Below are positions 36,094-45,209 of a stretch of DNA of 64,000 bases, piece after piece. The DNA is from Bacteroidales bacterium UBA4070 (GTDB taxonomy: Bacteria; Bacteroidota; Bacteroidia; Bacteroidales; VadinHA17). The position numbers and the translations under genes were made by a program. The notes under the pieces are model-generated. The model ran no database searches. It was not told where the DNA came from and saw nothing but the letters and a program-made list of their open reading frames with translations. Every line of letters begins with the position of its first letter. Position 1 is the first letter of the stretch. The stretch lies in NCBI GenBank assembly GCA_002383485.1, contig DFYY01000025.1:62001-126000 (forward strand), given 5' to 3'.

Positions 36094-37068
36094 ATGGCAA
36101 ACCTTTCAGATATAAAGAAACCTGTTGCAGCAGAGATGCGCGAGTTTGAATCTTATTTCAGGCGCACTCTACATAGCGATATACCATTCTTTCATACTAT
36201 CCTGAGCAATTTTATCCGCCGCAAGGGAAAGCAGATGAGACCGTTGCTGGTCTTTCTTACGGCCAGGCTGAATGGCACGGTAAATGAAACCACATTCATT
36301 GCCGCCACTTTTATAGAACTGCTCCATACTGCAACACTGGTGCACGACGATGTTGTTGACGACGCTTCGGAGCGACGGGGTCTTCCAACCATCAATGTCC
36401 TCTATAACTCTAAGATTGCTGTACTGGTTGGCGACTATCTGCTGGCACAGGGAATGCTGATAAGCGTTGAGAAGCAAAAATTCAACATGCTTGGAATTAT
36501 CTCCGATGCGGTGCGTGAGATAGTCAAGGGTGAGCTTGTGCAGCAGCAGAAGACGCGCAAGCTAGATATAAAAGAGGAGGATTATTTCAGAATCATCCGG
36601 ATGAAAACGGCAGCGCTCATTTCGGCCTGCACTGCATGCGGGGCCAGCTCAGTCACTGATGACACAGGGGTCATAGCCAGGATGAAAGAGATGGGGGAAA
36701 ATATTGGGGTGGCATTCCAGATAAAGGATGACCTGCTTGACTATAAAAGTGAAGGACTTACGGGCAAGAGAGAAGGCAATGACATAAAGGAAAAGAAGAT
36801 TACACTGCCTCTGATACATGCTCTCAGGGAAGCCGGCCCGCTGGAACGGCGCCACATACTGCACCTGATAAGGCATAAGAAAAAGGGCAGCCGGGAAATA
36901 AAGGAAGTAATTGATTTTGTTAAGAAGCACCGGGGACTGGAGTATGCCGAGACAAAAATGCAGGAGTACTCAGACAGGGCGATAAGCATCCTGGAATCCT
37001 ATCCTGACTCGGAAACCAAATCCGCACTTATAGAATTTGTTATGTTTTCAACACTAAGAAGAAAATGA
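36094..37068 (+). CDS. Polyprenyl diphosphate synthase (trans-isoprenyl)
   Basis: The 324-residue all-helical prenyltransferase has both Asp-rich motifs: DDVVDD (first, about 89-94) and DDLLD (second, about 213-217), plus GKQMRP and FQIKDD. It extends farnesyl diphosphate to the long chain used for menaquinone. Residues before the first Asp-rich motif lack bulky aromatics, in keeping with a long product (octaprenyl/heptaprenyl class). Its stop overlaps the next, broken gene (ATGA). Confidence 0.92.
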   Translation: MANLSDIKKPVAAEMREFESYFRRTLHSDIPFFHTILSNFIRRKGKQMRPLLVFLTARLNGTVNETTFIAATFIELLHTATLVHDDVVDDASERRGLPTINVLYNSKIAVLVGDYLLAQGMLISVEKQKFNMLGIISDAVREIVKGELVQQQKTRKLDIKEEDYFRIIRMKTAALISACTACGASSVTDDTGVIARMKEMGENIGVAFQIKDDLLDYKSEGLTGKREGNDIKEKKITLPLIHALREAGPLERRHILHLIRHKKKGSREIKEVIDFVKKHRGLEYAETKMQEYSDRAISILESYPDSETKSALIEFVMFSTLRRK

Positions 37069-37506
37069 GAGATGTTAGCCGCTTTTTGTCACTTGGAATT
37101 TATGCCATCGCAGGAGTCCCGAGAGACCCGAAGAAATTCGGACAGGTCATGTTCCGGGACCTGCGCAAAAAAGGGATGGACGTTGTACCCGTCAATCCCG
37201 CCGCCGATACAATCTAAGGAGTGAAATGTTACAGGACCATTAATGAACTGCCGGCCGACATCAGGGGAATCATTTTTATGACACCGAAGGAGGAAACACT
37301 TACAGTAGCCAGGAAAGTAATTGTTCATGGAATTAAAGATCTCTGGATTCAGCAGGGGGCAGAATCGAAGGAGACAGTCGCCGCCCTGGAAAAAGAAGAT
37401 GTCAACCCTGATCCACAACCAGTGCATCATGATGTTCTGGAAACCCGACGGGATCCATTCCTTTCACCGTTTTCTGAAGAAAATCTCCGGGGGTCTCCCT
37501 GCATGA
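37065..37506 (+). pseudogene. CoA-binding domain protein, broken by a nonsense codon and a frameshift
   Basis: The frame from ATG 37065 encodes a CoA_binding (YccU-like) protein: IYAIAGVPRDPKKFGQVMF ... DVVPVNPAADTI. Codon 51 is TAA (37215-37217), where GAA would be expected. The same frame continues GVKCYRTINELP ... KDLWIQQGAESKETVAALEK. At the CCC run 37406-37408 one extra C shifts the frame: the family ending (NLIHNQCIMMFWKPDGIH ... RFLKKISGGLPA) resumes in the next frame to TGA 37506. Everything else is well conserved, so the decay is recent or there are two assembly errors. Confidence 0.85.
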
Positions 37507-37599
37507 CGGGAAATATTCAAACCTCACGAAGTTAATGCAACAGGTAACATGGTCTTACCTGCTGTTATTCTGTATTTTATGGTAGCTTAACCGGTCTTT

Positions 37600-37615
37600 T
37601 GTTCCACGTGGAAAA
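37600..37615. promoter_or_regulatory. Putative parS site 1 (ParB-binding)
   Basis: TGTTCCACGTGGAAAA matches the palindrome TGTTCCACGTGGAACA at 15 of 16 positions. parS sites follow TGTTnCACGTGnAACA. It is intergenic, 3 bp beyond the uvrC stop. Confidence 0.7.
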
Positions 37616-37618
37616 AAA

Positions 37619-39466
37619 TCATTTTTTGAGAGCAGAGGCGATCAGTGCCCCCTTTTTGCTGCCAATGGCCTTTTCTATCTCCCCCGGGGAAGCATCAGCC
37701 ACCTTTTTCACCGAGCCGAATTTTTTCAGGAGAAGCTCCTTGGTCTTCTCTCCTATTCCCGGAATTTCATCGAGCAGTGACCGGTTCATTTTCGAGCTTC
37801 GCCTGCCGCGATGAAAATTTATCCCGAACCTGTGCGCTTCGTTCCTGAGGTGCTGAATGATTTTGAGGGTAATACTGTTCTTGTCAAGATATAAAGGTAT
37901 GGAATCCCCGGGGAAATAAATTTCCTCGAGTTTCTTGGCTATGCCTATAACAGTTATCTCTCCACGCAGTCCCAGCGCCTCGAGGCTCTTCACAGCCGAT
38001 GAGAGCTGTCCCTTGCCGCCATCAATGACCACCAGCTGCGGCAGTGGTCTTTTCTCGTCGAGCATCCTCCTGTAACGCCGGTGTATGACCTCTTCCATCG
38101 AAGCAAAGTCATCCGGTCCGGTGACGGTTTTAATGTTGAAGTGACGGTATTCACTGTTGCTGGGTTTGCCGTTACGAAAAACAACACATGCCGCCACGGC
38201 TGACTCTCCCTGTATGTTTGAGTTGTCAAAGCACTCTATATGAAGAGGAAGCACAGGCATATGAAGATCTTTCTTCATCCGTTCCAGGTTCTTCTCCGTC
38301 CTGTTCTCCTGTGAACGTTCCGCGGTTTTCTTCTGTCTTTCCAGCCTGAAAAACACCGCATTACGGTTAGCCAGCTCAAGCAGTTTGTGCCTGTCACCAC
38401 GCATGGGAACTGAATATTTTACTTTATCTATCAGTATATCTGGCATAAATGGAACAATTATCTCAGGTGAATCGCTGGTAACACGTTGCCTTATCTCCGT
38501 TACCGCTGTTGACAGCAGGGATTCCTTTTCTTCTTCCAGTCGCATCCTGAGTTCTACCGACCATGACTGTACTATAGCGCCCGAGACTACTTTCATGTAG
38601 CTTATATACATAGAACCCTCATCCTCAGAACAACCGAAAACATCGACATTCCTCACGGAAGAGTTTACCACTGTTGATTTGCTGCGGTACCTTGAAAGAA
38701 ATTCAAGCTTCTCCTTGATCTTTTGTGCCTCCTCGAATCTTAGTTCGGAGGCGAATTTTTTCATCAGTGACCCAAGGTATGCCGTAATGCCGGACAGGTC
38801 ACCCTTGATAATATCTTTTATTCTGGTTATCTGATGGTTATACTCTTCCTCGCTGATCAACCCTATACACGGAGCCTTGCAGTTACCCATATGATATTCA
38901 AGGCATACTTTGAATTTACCTTCATTTATTGATTTTTCCGACAGAGGCAGGGAACAGGTACGGATCTGGAAGAGATGCCGGATCAGCTCCAGCAGTGTTC
39001 TTACAGCCATAACGGAGGTATATGGTCCGAAGTATGCTGATCCGTCAGGTATCAGTTTGCGGGTCATAAACACCCTTGGAAAATGCTCATTCTTAACGCA
39101 TATCCATGGATATGTCTTGTCATCCTTGAGCAATATGTTGTAACGGGGCTGATGTTTTTTAATCAGGCTGTTCTCCAGAAGAAGAGCTTCGGACTCGTTG
39201 TCAACGACAATATGCCGGAGTTCCGTAGCGCGGGATAGCATGACCCGGGTCTTGCCTGACTGGTTCTTTGAGAAGTATGATCCAACGCGTTTGCGCAGGC
39301 TGCTTGCTTTTCCGACATAAAGAATGGCTCCGGAAGAGTCAATGAACTGGTATACCCCGGGTTTATCCGGCAGCAAGGTTGCGGCAGAGCGAATATTTTC
39401 CCGGTCAGTCAATGCCTTATTAATTGATTTAAAGCAATTTACGGCATATTCCGTACATAATTGCAC
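37619..39466 (-). CDS. uvrC: UvrABC excinuclease subunit C
   Basis: The 615-residue dual-incision nuclease has a GIY-YIG domain (PGVYQFIDSSGAILYVGKAS, 36-55), a UVR motif (LRFEEAQKIKEKLEFL), an RNase H-like 5'-incision domain (FDNSNIQGESAVAA, VIDGGKGQLSSA) and a C-terminal HhH (IPGIGEKTKELLLKKFGS). The start at 39466 leaves about 30 residues before the first domain; an internal TTG would be an alternative. It is the last gene of the - strand block. Confidence 0.97.
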   Translation of the reverse strand: MQLCTEYAVNCFKSINKALTDRENIRSAATLLPDKPGVYQFIDSSGAILYVGKASSLRKRVGSYFSKNQSGKTRVMLSRATELRHIVVDNESEALLLENSLIKKHQPRYNILLKDDKTYPWICVKNEHFPRVFMTRKLIPDGSAYFGPYTSVMAVRTLLELIRHLFQIRTCSLPLSEKSINEGKFKVCLEYHMGNCKAPCIGLISEEEYNHQITRIKDIIKGDLSGITAYLGSLMKKFASELRFEEAQKIKEKLEFLSRYRSKSTVVNSSVRNVDVFGCSEDEGSMYISYMKVVSGAIVQSWSVELRMRLEEEKESLLSTAVTEIRQRVTSDSPEIIVPFMPDILIDKVKYSVPMRGDRHKLLELANRNAVFFRLERQKKTAERSQENRTEKNLERMKKDLHMPVLPLHIECFDNSNIQGESAVAACVVFRNGKPSNSEYRHFNIKTVTGPDDFASMEEVIHRRYRRMLDEKRPLPQLVVIDGGKGQLSSAVKSLEALGLRGEITVIGIAKKLEEIYFPGDSIPLYLDKNSITLKIIQHLRNEAHRFGINFHRGRRSSKMNRSLLDEIPGIGEKTKELLLKKFGSVKKVADASPGEIEKAIGSKKGALIASALKK

Positions 39467-39594
39467 CGCTTAAAGTTAAGAATTTAGGGATTCTGAAGTT
39501 AATCCGGAGGCACTGATAATACAAGAAGCAATGCTACTAACTGAATATCAGCGCATTAGATTTGTGAAAGTTGATTGTTAAACCAGTGGAAGGT

Positions 39595-41238
39595 TCAGGT
39601 TTTATATTTGATGTACGGATTGGGAACAAAGAGTGGAATGTGACGGAATGCCAGGCCGTCAAACAACCCCCTGTCGCTTATCTTAAGCTTTGGCATTACC
39701 AGCAGGGCCATGAATGAGAGGGTCATGAACGGTGCATCGAGTTTGCTTCCCAGGATTCTGGCAGTCTCAGAAAGCTTTTCATAGCGCGAGGCCATGGCTG
39801 TTACCGGCAAATCGGACATAATTCCGGCTACAGGCAGTTTAAGAATTTCCTGACCCTCGTCGGAAACAACGCACATACCGCCTCCGGCATCAACGATCAT
39901 GTTTATGGCAGTAACAATATCCCTGTCATTTGTGCCCACGGCTATTATGTTATGACTGTCGTGAGCCACTGACGTTGCCATTGCTCCGCGCTTTAGCCCG
40001 AAACCATGGATAAAGGCTACGGCCGGAGGCCTGTCATTATATCTCTCCTTAACAACAATTTTCAGAATATCCGATTCCGTTTCAGCTGTTACAAAGGGTT
40101 CTTCACCTGTGCTGACAACTTCTGCATCGGTCAGCAGTTCGCCGTTTCGGGCAACAATCACATTGATTTTTCCCCCCTCGTTAATGACCCTTATTTCATC
40201 CTGGAGGAGACGTGTACATTTGAATTTATTTACTTTTTCAACTTCACCCGGAGAAAAGAGGGTCTTCCCGTTTCTGTATACGCATTCACCATTGATCCAG
40301 GTTTCCAGGATATTCATACGGGCAGGATCATCAGTAATAATAAAATCTGCCGGTTCACCAGGGCGCAGCAATCCGGCCTTTATCCGGTAATGCCTTACAG
40401 TATTTACGGAAGCGGCCCTGATGACGTTAAACATATCATATCCCATGGCAATAAGTCTTGCCACGAGGGTATTCATATGTCCCTTTGCCAGTGTTTCAGG
40501 ATGAAGATCATCGGTACAGAGCATCACCTCATCAGGATAATAATTAAGCAGTGGTGCGAGTGCCTCGAGATTTTTTGCAGCGCTTCCTTCCCTGATAAGG
40601 ATTTTCATTCCGCCCGAAATTTTTTCAAGAGCCTCCCCAAGTGAAGTGCATTCGTGATCAGTAGAAATCCCGGCATCAATATACTTCTTCAGCTCCTTCC
40701 CTGTGAGGCCCGGTGCATGCCCGTCAACCGGCACCCCGGCACTTCTGGCTGCTTCCAGTTTGCCGTAAACTTCAACATCATCATAAATCACACCCGGAAA
40801 ATTCATCATCTCTGCAAGGAATTTGACCCTTCCCTCCTGCAGCATTTCACGTATATCTGAAGCGCTTATCTTTGCTCCGGCGCTTTCAGACTGCGTTGCC
40901 GGTACGCATGATGGGGCGCCGAATATCATTTTAAGCGGAACTTTTTCTGCATTGTCAAGCATGAATTCCACTCCCTTCCGCCCGAGAACATTCGCTATTT
41001 CATGCGGATCAGCAACCACGGCCACCGTACCATGCCTTACTGCAGCCACGGCAAAATGTGAAGGCACCATCATACTGCTCTCTATATGCACATGAGCATC
41101 CACCAGACCCGGCATAATGAACAGCTCAGGACTCTCTTCAGTCTCGGTGACCGATTCTATCCTGCCTTCCGCAACAGTGACAACACCCGGATAGATGCGC
41201 CTCTTGTGCACATCAATAATTTTCCCTGCAATATTCAT
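39595..41238 (-). CDS. ade: Adenine deaminase
   Basis: The 547-residue amidohydrolase converts adenine to hypoxanthine in purine salvage. Metal ligands are visible in VDAHVHIESSMM (47-58), VDGHAPGLTG, STDHECTS and CTDDLHPE. The C-terminal region IAVGTNDRDIVTAINMIVDAGGG matches the Ade family. A parS-like site lies between its start and the upstream mnmG stop. Confidence 0.95.
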   Translation of the reverse strand: MNIAGKIIDVHKRRIYPGVVTVAEGRIESVTETEESPELFIMPGLVDAHVHIESSMMVPSHFAVAAVRHGTVAVVADPHEIANVLGRKGVEFMLDNAEKVPLKMIFGAPSCVPATQSESAGAKISASDIREMLQEGRVKFLAEMMNFPGVIYDDVEVYGKLEAARSAGVPVDGHAPGLTGKELKKYIDAGISTDHECTSLGEALEKISGGMKILIREGSAAKNLEALAPLLNYYPDEVMLCTDDLHPETLAKGHMNTLVARLIAMGYDMFNVIRAASVNTVRHYRIKAGLLRPGEPADFIITDDPARMNILETWINGECVYRNGKTLFSPGEVEKVNKFKCTRLLQDEIRVINEGGKINVIVARNGELLTDAEVVSTGEEPFVTAETESDILKIVVKERYNDRPPAVAFIHGFGLKRGAMATSVAHDSHNIIAVGTNDRDIVTAINMIVDAGGGMCVVSDEGQEILKLPVAGIMSDLPVTAMASRYEKLSETARILGSKLDAPFMTLSFMALLVMPKLKISDRGLFDGLAFRHIPLFVPNPYIKYKT

Positions 41239-41255
41239 ATTATATCAAAAAAGGA

Positions 41256-41271
41256 CGTTCCACGTGGAACA
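41256..41271. promoter_or_regulatory. Putative parS site 2 (ParB-binding)
   Basis: CGTTCCACGTGGAACA differs from the perfect 16-bp palindrome only at the first base. It is intergenic between ade and mnmG. Confidence 0.8.
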
Positions 41272-41278
41272 TCTCGCG

Positions 41279-43153
41279 TTATCTGCCCAGGTACATGATT
41301 AGAATTGAAACATCTGAAGAAGAAACCCCGGTAATTCTAGTGGCCTGACCAATAGTTGAAGGTCTTATCCTAGACAACTTCTGTCTTCCTTCTGTAGATA
41401 TGCTGGCAAGCTCTTCATAATTGATCTCTTCAGGTATTTTGAGGTCTTCCAATCGCTTTATCTTATCCGCTACTCCCTTCTCTCGTTCAAGATAGCCTGC
41501 ATACTTAATCCTGATCTCAGCTGCTTCAACAATCTCTCTCTTTAACGGAGATCTATTATATTCAAGTCTTCCCGCCTCGCTGATTCTCTCAAGCAATACA
41601 CCCAGTTCAATCTGCGGCCTGGAAGCAAGACTGACTGCCTTATTCTTCTGGGTTATCTCCGCCGTTCTCATCTCCCTTAGGAATGGGTTTATATCCGAAG
41701 GTGAAATACTATAACTCTTCAGAAAGGTGATAATCTCTTCAGTCATCCTCACCTTGTTCTCCAGCCTGGCTATCCTCTCCGGTGTGGCAGTTCCGAGTTT
41801 TATTGCCATGGGAGTCAGTCTCTCGTCAGCATTGTCCTGCCGGAGAAGAATCCTGAATTCAGCCCTGGAGGTAAACATTCGGTAAGGTTCATCAACACCC
41901 TTTGTTACCAGGTCATCTATCAGGACACCTATGTATGCCTCGTCCCTCTTCAGTATGAATGGTTCCTCCCCCCTCACCTTCCTCACAGCATTGATTCCGG
42001 CAAGAAGTCCCTGAGCTCCGGCTTCCTCATAACCGGTAGTCCCATTTATCTGTCCGGCAAAGAAAAGGTTCTCCACTCTTTTCGTCTCAAGTGAATGTTT
42101 TAGCTGTGTCGGCTGGAAAAAATCATATTCGATAGCATAACCAGGTCTGTAGATCACCACATTCTCAAGCCCTCGTATCTGTCTTAAAGCTTCAATCTGT
42201 GTCTCCAGCTTCAGGCTGCTCGCAAACCCGTTAATATAATATTCATTGGTCTCCCAGCCTTCCGGTTCAAGAAAGAGCTGATGAGACTCCTTCCCTGCAA
42301 AAGTCACAATCTTATCCTCCACACTCGGGCAGTACCTCGGGCCCCTTCCCTTTATTCTCCCGGTAAAGAGCGGAGAAAACTCCAGTCCCTTACGTAAAGT
42401 CTCATGCGCCTTCTCATTTGTGTGGGTTATGTAACAGCTTCTTTCGTCTTTAATCTGTACACTGTCATGAACGTATGAGAAACACCTGCCCTCTCTATCA
42501 CCCTTTTGCTCGGTCATCGCTTCAAAATCAATGCTTCTCCCGTCTATTCTGGCACTGGTCCCTGTCTTTAGCCTTTCCACCCCGAAACCCAACTCCCTCA
42601 GCTGATCACTTAAGCCTCTTGATTCCGCATCGCCTGATCTGCCACCCGGCATGGTGTTGAATCCTACGTGCATCAGACCGTTCAAAAATGTTCCGTTTGT
42701 AAGTATCACAGCATCCGATCTGAACTCAGTACCTAACGTTGTTGTTACACCCTTAACCTTTCCTTCCTCCACTATCAGACCGCTCGCCTGCTCCTGCCAT
42801 ATCGACAAATTATCCGTTGCTTCAAGCACTTTGCGCCATTCCCTGCTGAAAAGCATCCTGTCACATTGTGCCCTCGGACTCCACATTGCCGGACCTTTGC
42901 TTCTGTTAAGCATCCTGAACTGTATCATGGCCCTGTCAGTCACAATTGCCGACATGCCACCAAGAGCATCTATTTCCCTGATTATCTGTCCTTTAGCTAT
43001 GCCACCCATGGCTGGATTACACGACATCTGCGCAAGCTTTGTCATATCCATCGTGATCAGGAGCGTCCTTGCTCCCATCACAGCGGCTATGTAAGCTGCC
43101 TCGCAGCCGGCATGACCGCCACCCACGACAATTATATCATATCTGAAATTCAT
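41279..43153 (-). CDS. mnmG: tRNA uridine-5-carboxymethylaminomethyl modification enzyme
   Basis: The 624-residue FAD enzyme (formerly GidA) works with MnmE and modifies U34 of several tRNAs. It has the Rossmann motif GGGHAGCEAA (12-21), PAMGGIAKGQI, GTSARIDGRSIDF, and GQINGTTGYEEAGAQGLLAG. The C-terminal helical domain ends at STIGQATRITGVSSSDV. Length is normal. mnmG is often close to oriC in bacteria, which agrees with the nearby parS sites. Confidence 0.98.
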   Translation of the reverse strand: MNFRYDIIVVGGGHAGCEAAYIAAVMGARTLLITMDMTKLAQMSCNPAMGGIAKGQIIREIDALGGMSAIVTDRAMIQFRMLNRSKGPAMWSPRAQCDRMLFSREWRKVLEATDNLSIWQEQASGLIVEEGKVKGVTTTLGTEFRSDAVILTNGTFLNGLMHVGFNTMPGGRSGDAESRGLSDQLRELGFGVERLKTGTSARIDGRSIDFEAMTEQKGDREGRCFSYVHDSVQIKDERSCYITHTNEKAHETLRKGLEFSPLFTGRIKGRGPRYCPSVEDKIVTFAGKESHQLFLEPEGWETNEYYINGFASSLKLETQIEALRQIRGLENVVIYRPGYAIEYDFFQPTQLKHSLETKRVENLFFAGQINGTTGYEEAGAQGLLAGINAVRKVRGEEPFILKRDEAYIGVLIDDLVTKGVDEPYRMFTSRAEFRILLRQDNADERLTPMAIKLGTATPERIARLENKVRMTEEIITFLKSYSISPSDINPFLREMRTAEITQKNKAVSLASRPQIELGVLLERISEAGRLEYNRSPLKREIVEAAEIRIKYAGYLEREKGVADKIKRLEDLKIPEEINYEELASISTEGRQKLSRIRPSTIGQATRITGVSSSDVSILIMYLGR

Positions 43154-43572
43154 TCGGCATATGATAAGGCCAGGTACATATCTTCCATCTCAGACATCTT
43201 CTTCCTCTCCCTCTCTGTACTGTCATCATATCCGCATAAATGAAGGATTCCATGGAAAATCACCCTTCTCATCTCAGAACCTAAGGATGTCTTATATTTC
43301 GCGGCATTTTCCCTTACCCGCGGCTCACTTATATAGATCTCCCCGTTAAGGATGCTTCTCTCATTATAGTTGAAAGTGATAATATCAGTGTAATAATCGT
43401 GACCGAGGAACTCGGTATTTATCTCGTAAACCTTCTCGTCACTTGTAACTACGATATCAATACTGCCGGCCTTTTTTCCTGCATCGCTCACAATTCTACC
43501 GGCAGTCTTTTTCAATATCCTGCTGTCACGCAGTCTGAATTTGTTTATATCGTAATGAAAGTTTATCCTCAA
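43150..43572 (-). CDS. ybeY: Endoribonuclease/rRNA maturation factor YbeY
   Basis: The 140-residue metalloprotein acts in 16S rRNA 3' maturation. Its signature HGILHLCGYDD keeps two of the three zinc His; the third position is Asp, a variation I believe is usual for Bacteroidota YbeY. Its stop overlaps the mnmG start by 4 bp. Confidence 0.93.
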   Translation of the reverse strand: MRINFHYDINKFRLRDSRILKKTAGRIVSDAGKKAGSIDIVVTSDEKVYEINTEFLGHDYYTDIITFNYNERSILNGEIYISEPRVRENAAKYKTSLGSEMRRVIFHGILHLCGYDDSTERERKKMSEMEDMYLALSYAE

Positions 43573-43576
43573 GGCT

Positions 43577-43969
43577 TCAGTATTTAAACCGCATAGTCAC
43601 CTGATTTCCCGTATCATTGAAAACAAGAGCATCTGCCAGGCTTCTCATTATAAACACGCCACGCCCGTGAAGGTTCTCTATATTTGCAGGATCAGTAGGA
43701 TCGGGCAGAGAATCATACCTGAAGCCGTCTCCCTGATCAGTTACAGATACTTCAAACCAATTGCCGTCAGCCTTGAAATCAACAGTGACCATCTTATCCG
43801 CATTACCTTTATTTCCGTGCAGTATAGCATTGTTCACCGCTTCAACGGTAGATATAAGTATCTTCCCGTAGACCTCATCCGATATTCCAAGTTTTTTAGA
43901 CAAAGTATCCACCAGAGTCTCTACAACGCGTAACTTTTCAATGTCTGAATTAATTGTAATGCTTTCCAT
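43577..43969 (-). CDS. RsbW-like GHKL ATP-binding protein (anti-sigma/kinase fold)
   Basis: The 130-residue stand-alone HATPase_c protein has an N box (STVEAVNNAILHGNK), a G1 box (VTDQGDGF) and a G2 box (LHGRGVFIMRSL). The layout matches RsbW/SpoIIAB serine kinases. No partner STAS protein or PP2C phosphatase is adjacent. I chose the ATG at 43969; a TTG 51 nt upstream also opens the frame. It lies 4 bp before ybeY, so it is co-expressed. Confidence 0.85.
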   Translation of the reverse strand: MESITINSDIEKLRVVETLVDTLSKKLGISDEVYGKILISTVEAVNNAILHGNKGNADKMVTVDFKADGNWFEVSVTDQGDGFRYDSLPDPTDPANIENLHGRGVFIMRSLADALVFNDTGNQVTMRFKY

Positions 43970-44027
43970 TCCCGAATCCCTATCACAAATTATAACTGAC
44001 AGGGTATTTATTTGTTGCAAAAATTAG

Positions 44028-45209
44028 TCATTTTTTTGTAAGCCACTGCTCCGGATCAAGTTTTTTCTTCTCTTCGTATACCATAAATTTAAGCACCGAT
44101 TTTCGACCGTCGCCATTATCAAGATAGACATCACCAAGCTCCTGGCCCGTAGCAATGCTATCTCCCGCCTTAACCTTTACATTGACCAGGTTCTGGTATA
44201 CTGTAAGGTATTTCCCGTGCCTGATTATCACTGCCATATTTGCCCCTGATATTGCAAAGACCCTTACAACCTCACCCTTGAAGACACTCCTGGCCTTTGT
44301 AGCTCCGCCTGAAGTTATTTCTATTCCGATGTTGTCTTCGGTAACATTCTTCAATACAGGATGAGGCTGAAGACCGAAGTGTCCGGTTACGATTCCTCTT
44401 TCGACCGGCCAGGGCAACCTGCCTCGGTTCTCCCCGAAAGAGTCTCCAATCAGCTTCATCTCTGAGCTCATCGGCACCTTGTCGCTCTTCTTTCTCTCCT
44501 CCTCAATTAACCGCTCTATCTCTTTCTCTATCTGCCTTGCAACTCTTCTCTTCTCATCCAACTCCTGTTTCAGCTGTTTCTCCTTCCGGCTCAGATTGGT
44601 AATAAGTCTCTCCTTCCTGTTCTGTTCCTCAGACAGCATCTGCTTTTGCCTTATCTCCTTACTCTTCAGCTCGTTTACATTCTTCCTGTCCCTCTCAAGC
44701 CTCTCCCTTGTGCTCTGCATCTCATTATACAGAGCCTCGATGGTTTCGGTCTCATTACGCCTGTATCTGGCAACCTGCTGTATATATTTCAATCTCTTGT
44801 ACCCCTGGTTTAAATCAGCAGAAGAGAGAATGAATGCCACGGCCGGAGTGCCTTTTGAGGCCTTGTAGGCACTTATAATTGAATTGGCATACTCTGTTTT
44901 GAGGTCATTCAGATCCTGTTCAAGCATCTCTATAGCCAGATTGTTCAGGCTTATCCTGTATTCCAGAAGATTTATTTCCTGTCCGTATTCATTGATCAGT
45001 CTTTCACGAAGTCCCAGTTTTTTACCTATAACCCTGAGCTCATTCAAATTCTCGCTTTTCTGTGATGAAGTACTTTTCAACATCCTGTCCACATACTCTA
45101 TCTCCTGAAGATTCTTTTTCCTCATCTCCTCCAGTTCCGCCCGCGACTGACCGTTAACTACAATTATCGAGACCGAAAACAAAATAACTATTGACAGGAC
45201 TTTTCTCAC
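44028..45209 (-). CDS. envC: EnvC-like murein hydrolase activator (degenerate LytM)
   Basis: The 393-residue exported protein has a signal peptide (1-20, ending VNG), a long coiled coil (about 22-245) and a C-terminal M23/LytM domain (about 265-390). The zinc ligands are mostly lost: Asn293 and Glu297 in NIGIEI (for HxGxD), Asn340 in YQNL and Lys374 in LKFMVY; only His331 remains. This is what E. coli EnvC shows. Such proteins activate cell-wall amidases at the division septum rather than cutting peptidoglycan. It overlaps the DUF4292 gene by 4 bp. Confidence 0.9.
   Translation of the reverse strand: MRKVLSIVILFSVSIIVVNGQSRAELEEMRKKNLQEIEYVDRMLKSTSSQKSENLNELRVIGKKLGLRERLINEYGQEINLLEYRISLNNLAIEMLEQDLNDLKTEYANSIISAYKASKGTPAVAFILSSADLNQGYKRLKYIQQVARYRRNETETIEALYNEMQSTRERLERDRKNVNELKSKEIRQKQMLSEEQNRKERLITNLSRKEKQLKQELDEKRRVARQIEKEIERLIEEERKKSDKVPMSSEMKLIGDSFGENRGRLPWPVERGIVTGHFGLQPHPVLKNVTEDNIGIEITSGGATKARSVFKGEVVRVFAISGANMAVIIRHGKYLTVYQNLVNVKVKAGDSIATGQELGDVYLDNGDGRKSVLKFMVYEEKKKLDPEQWLTKK

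Noticed and set aside
37215..37217. In-frame stop considered as recoding
   Set aside because: It is TAA, not a selenocysteine-type TGA, and a frameshift further on shows decay.
43150..43572. Missing third His of YbeY considered as loss of function
   Set aside because: I believe the substitution is normal among Bacteroidota YbeY proteins, and the gene is otherwise intact.
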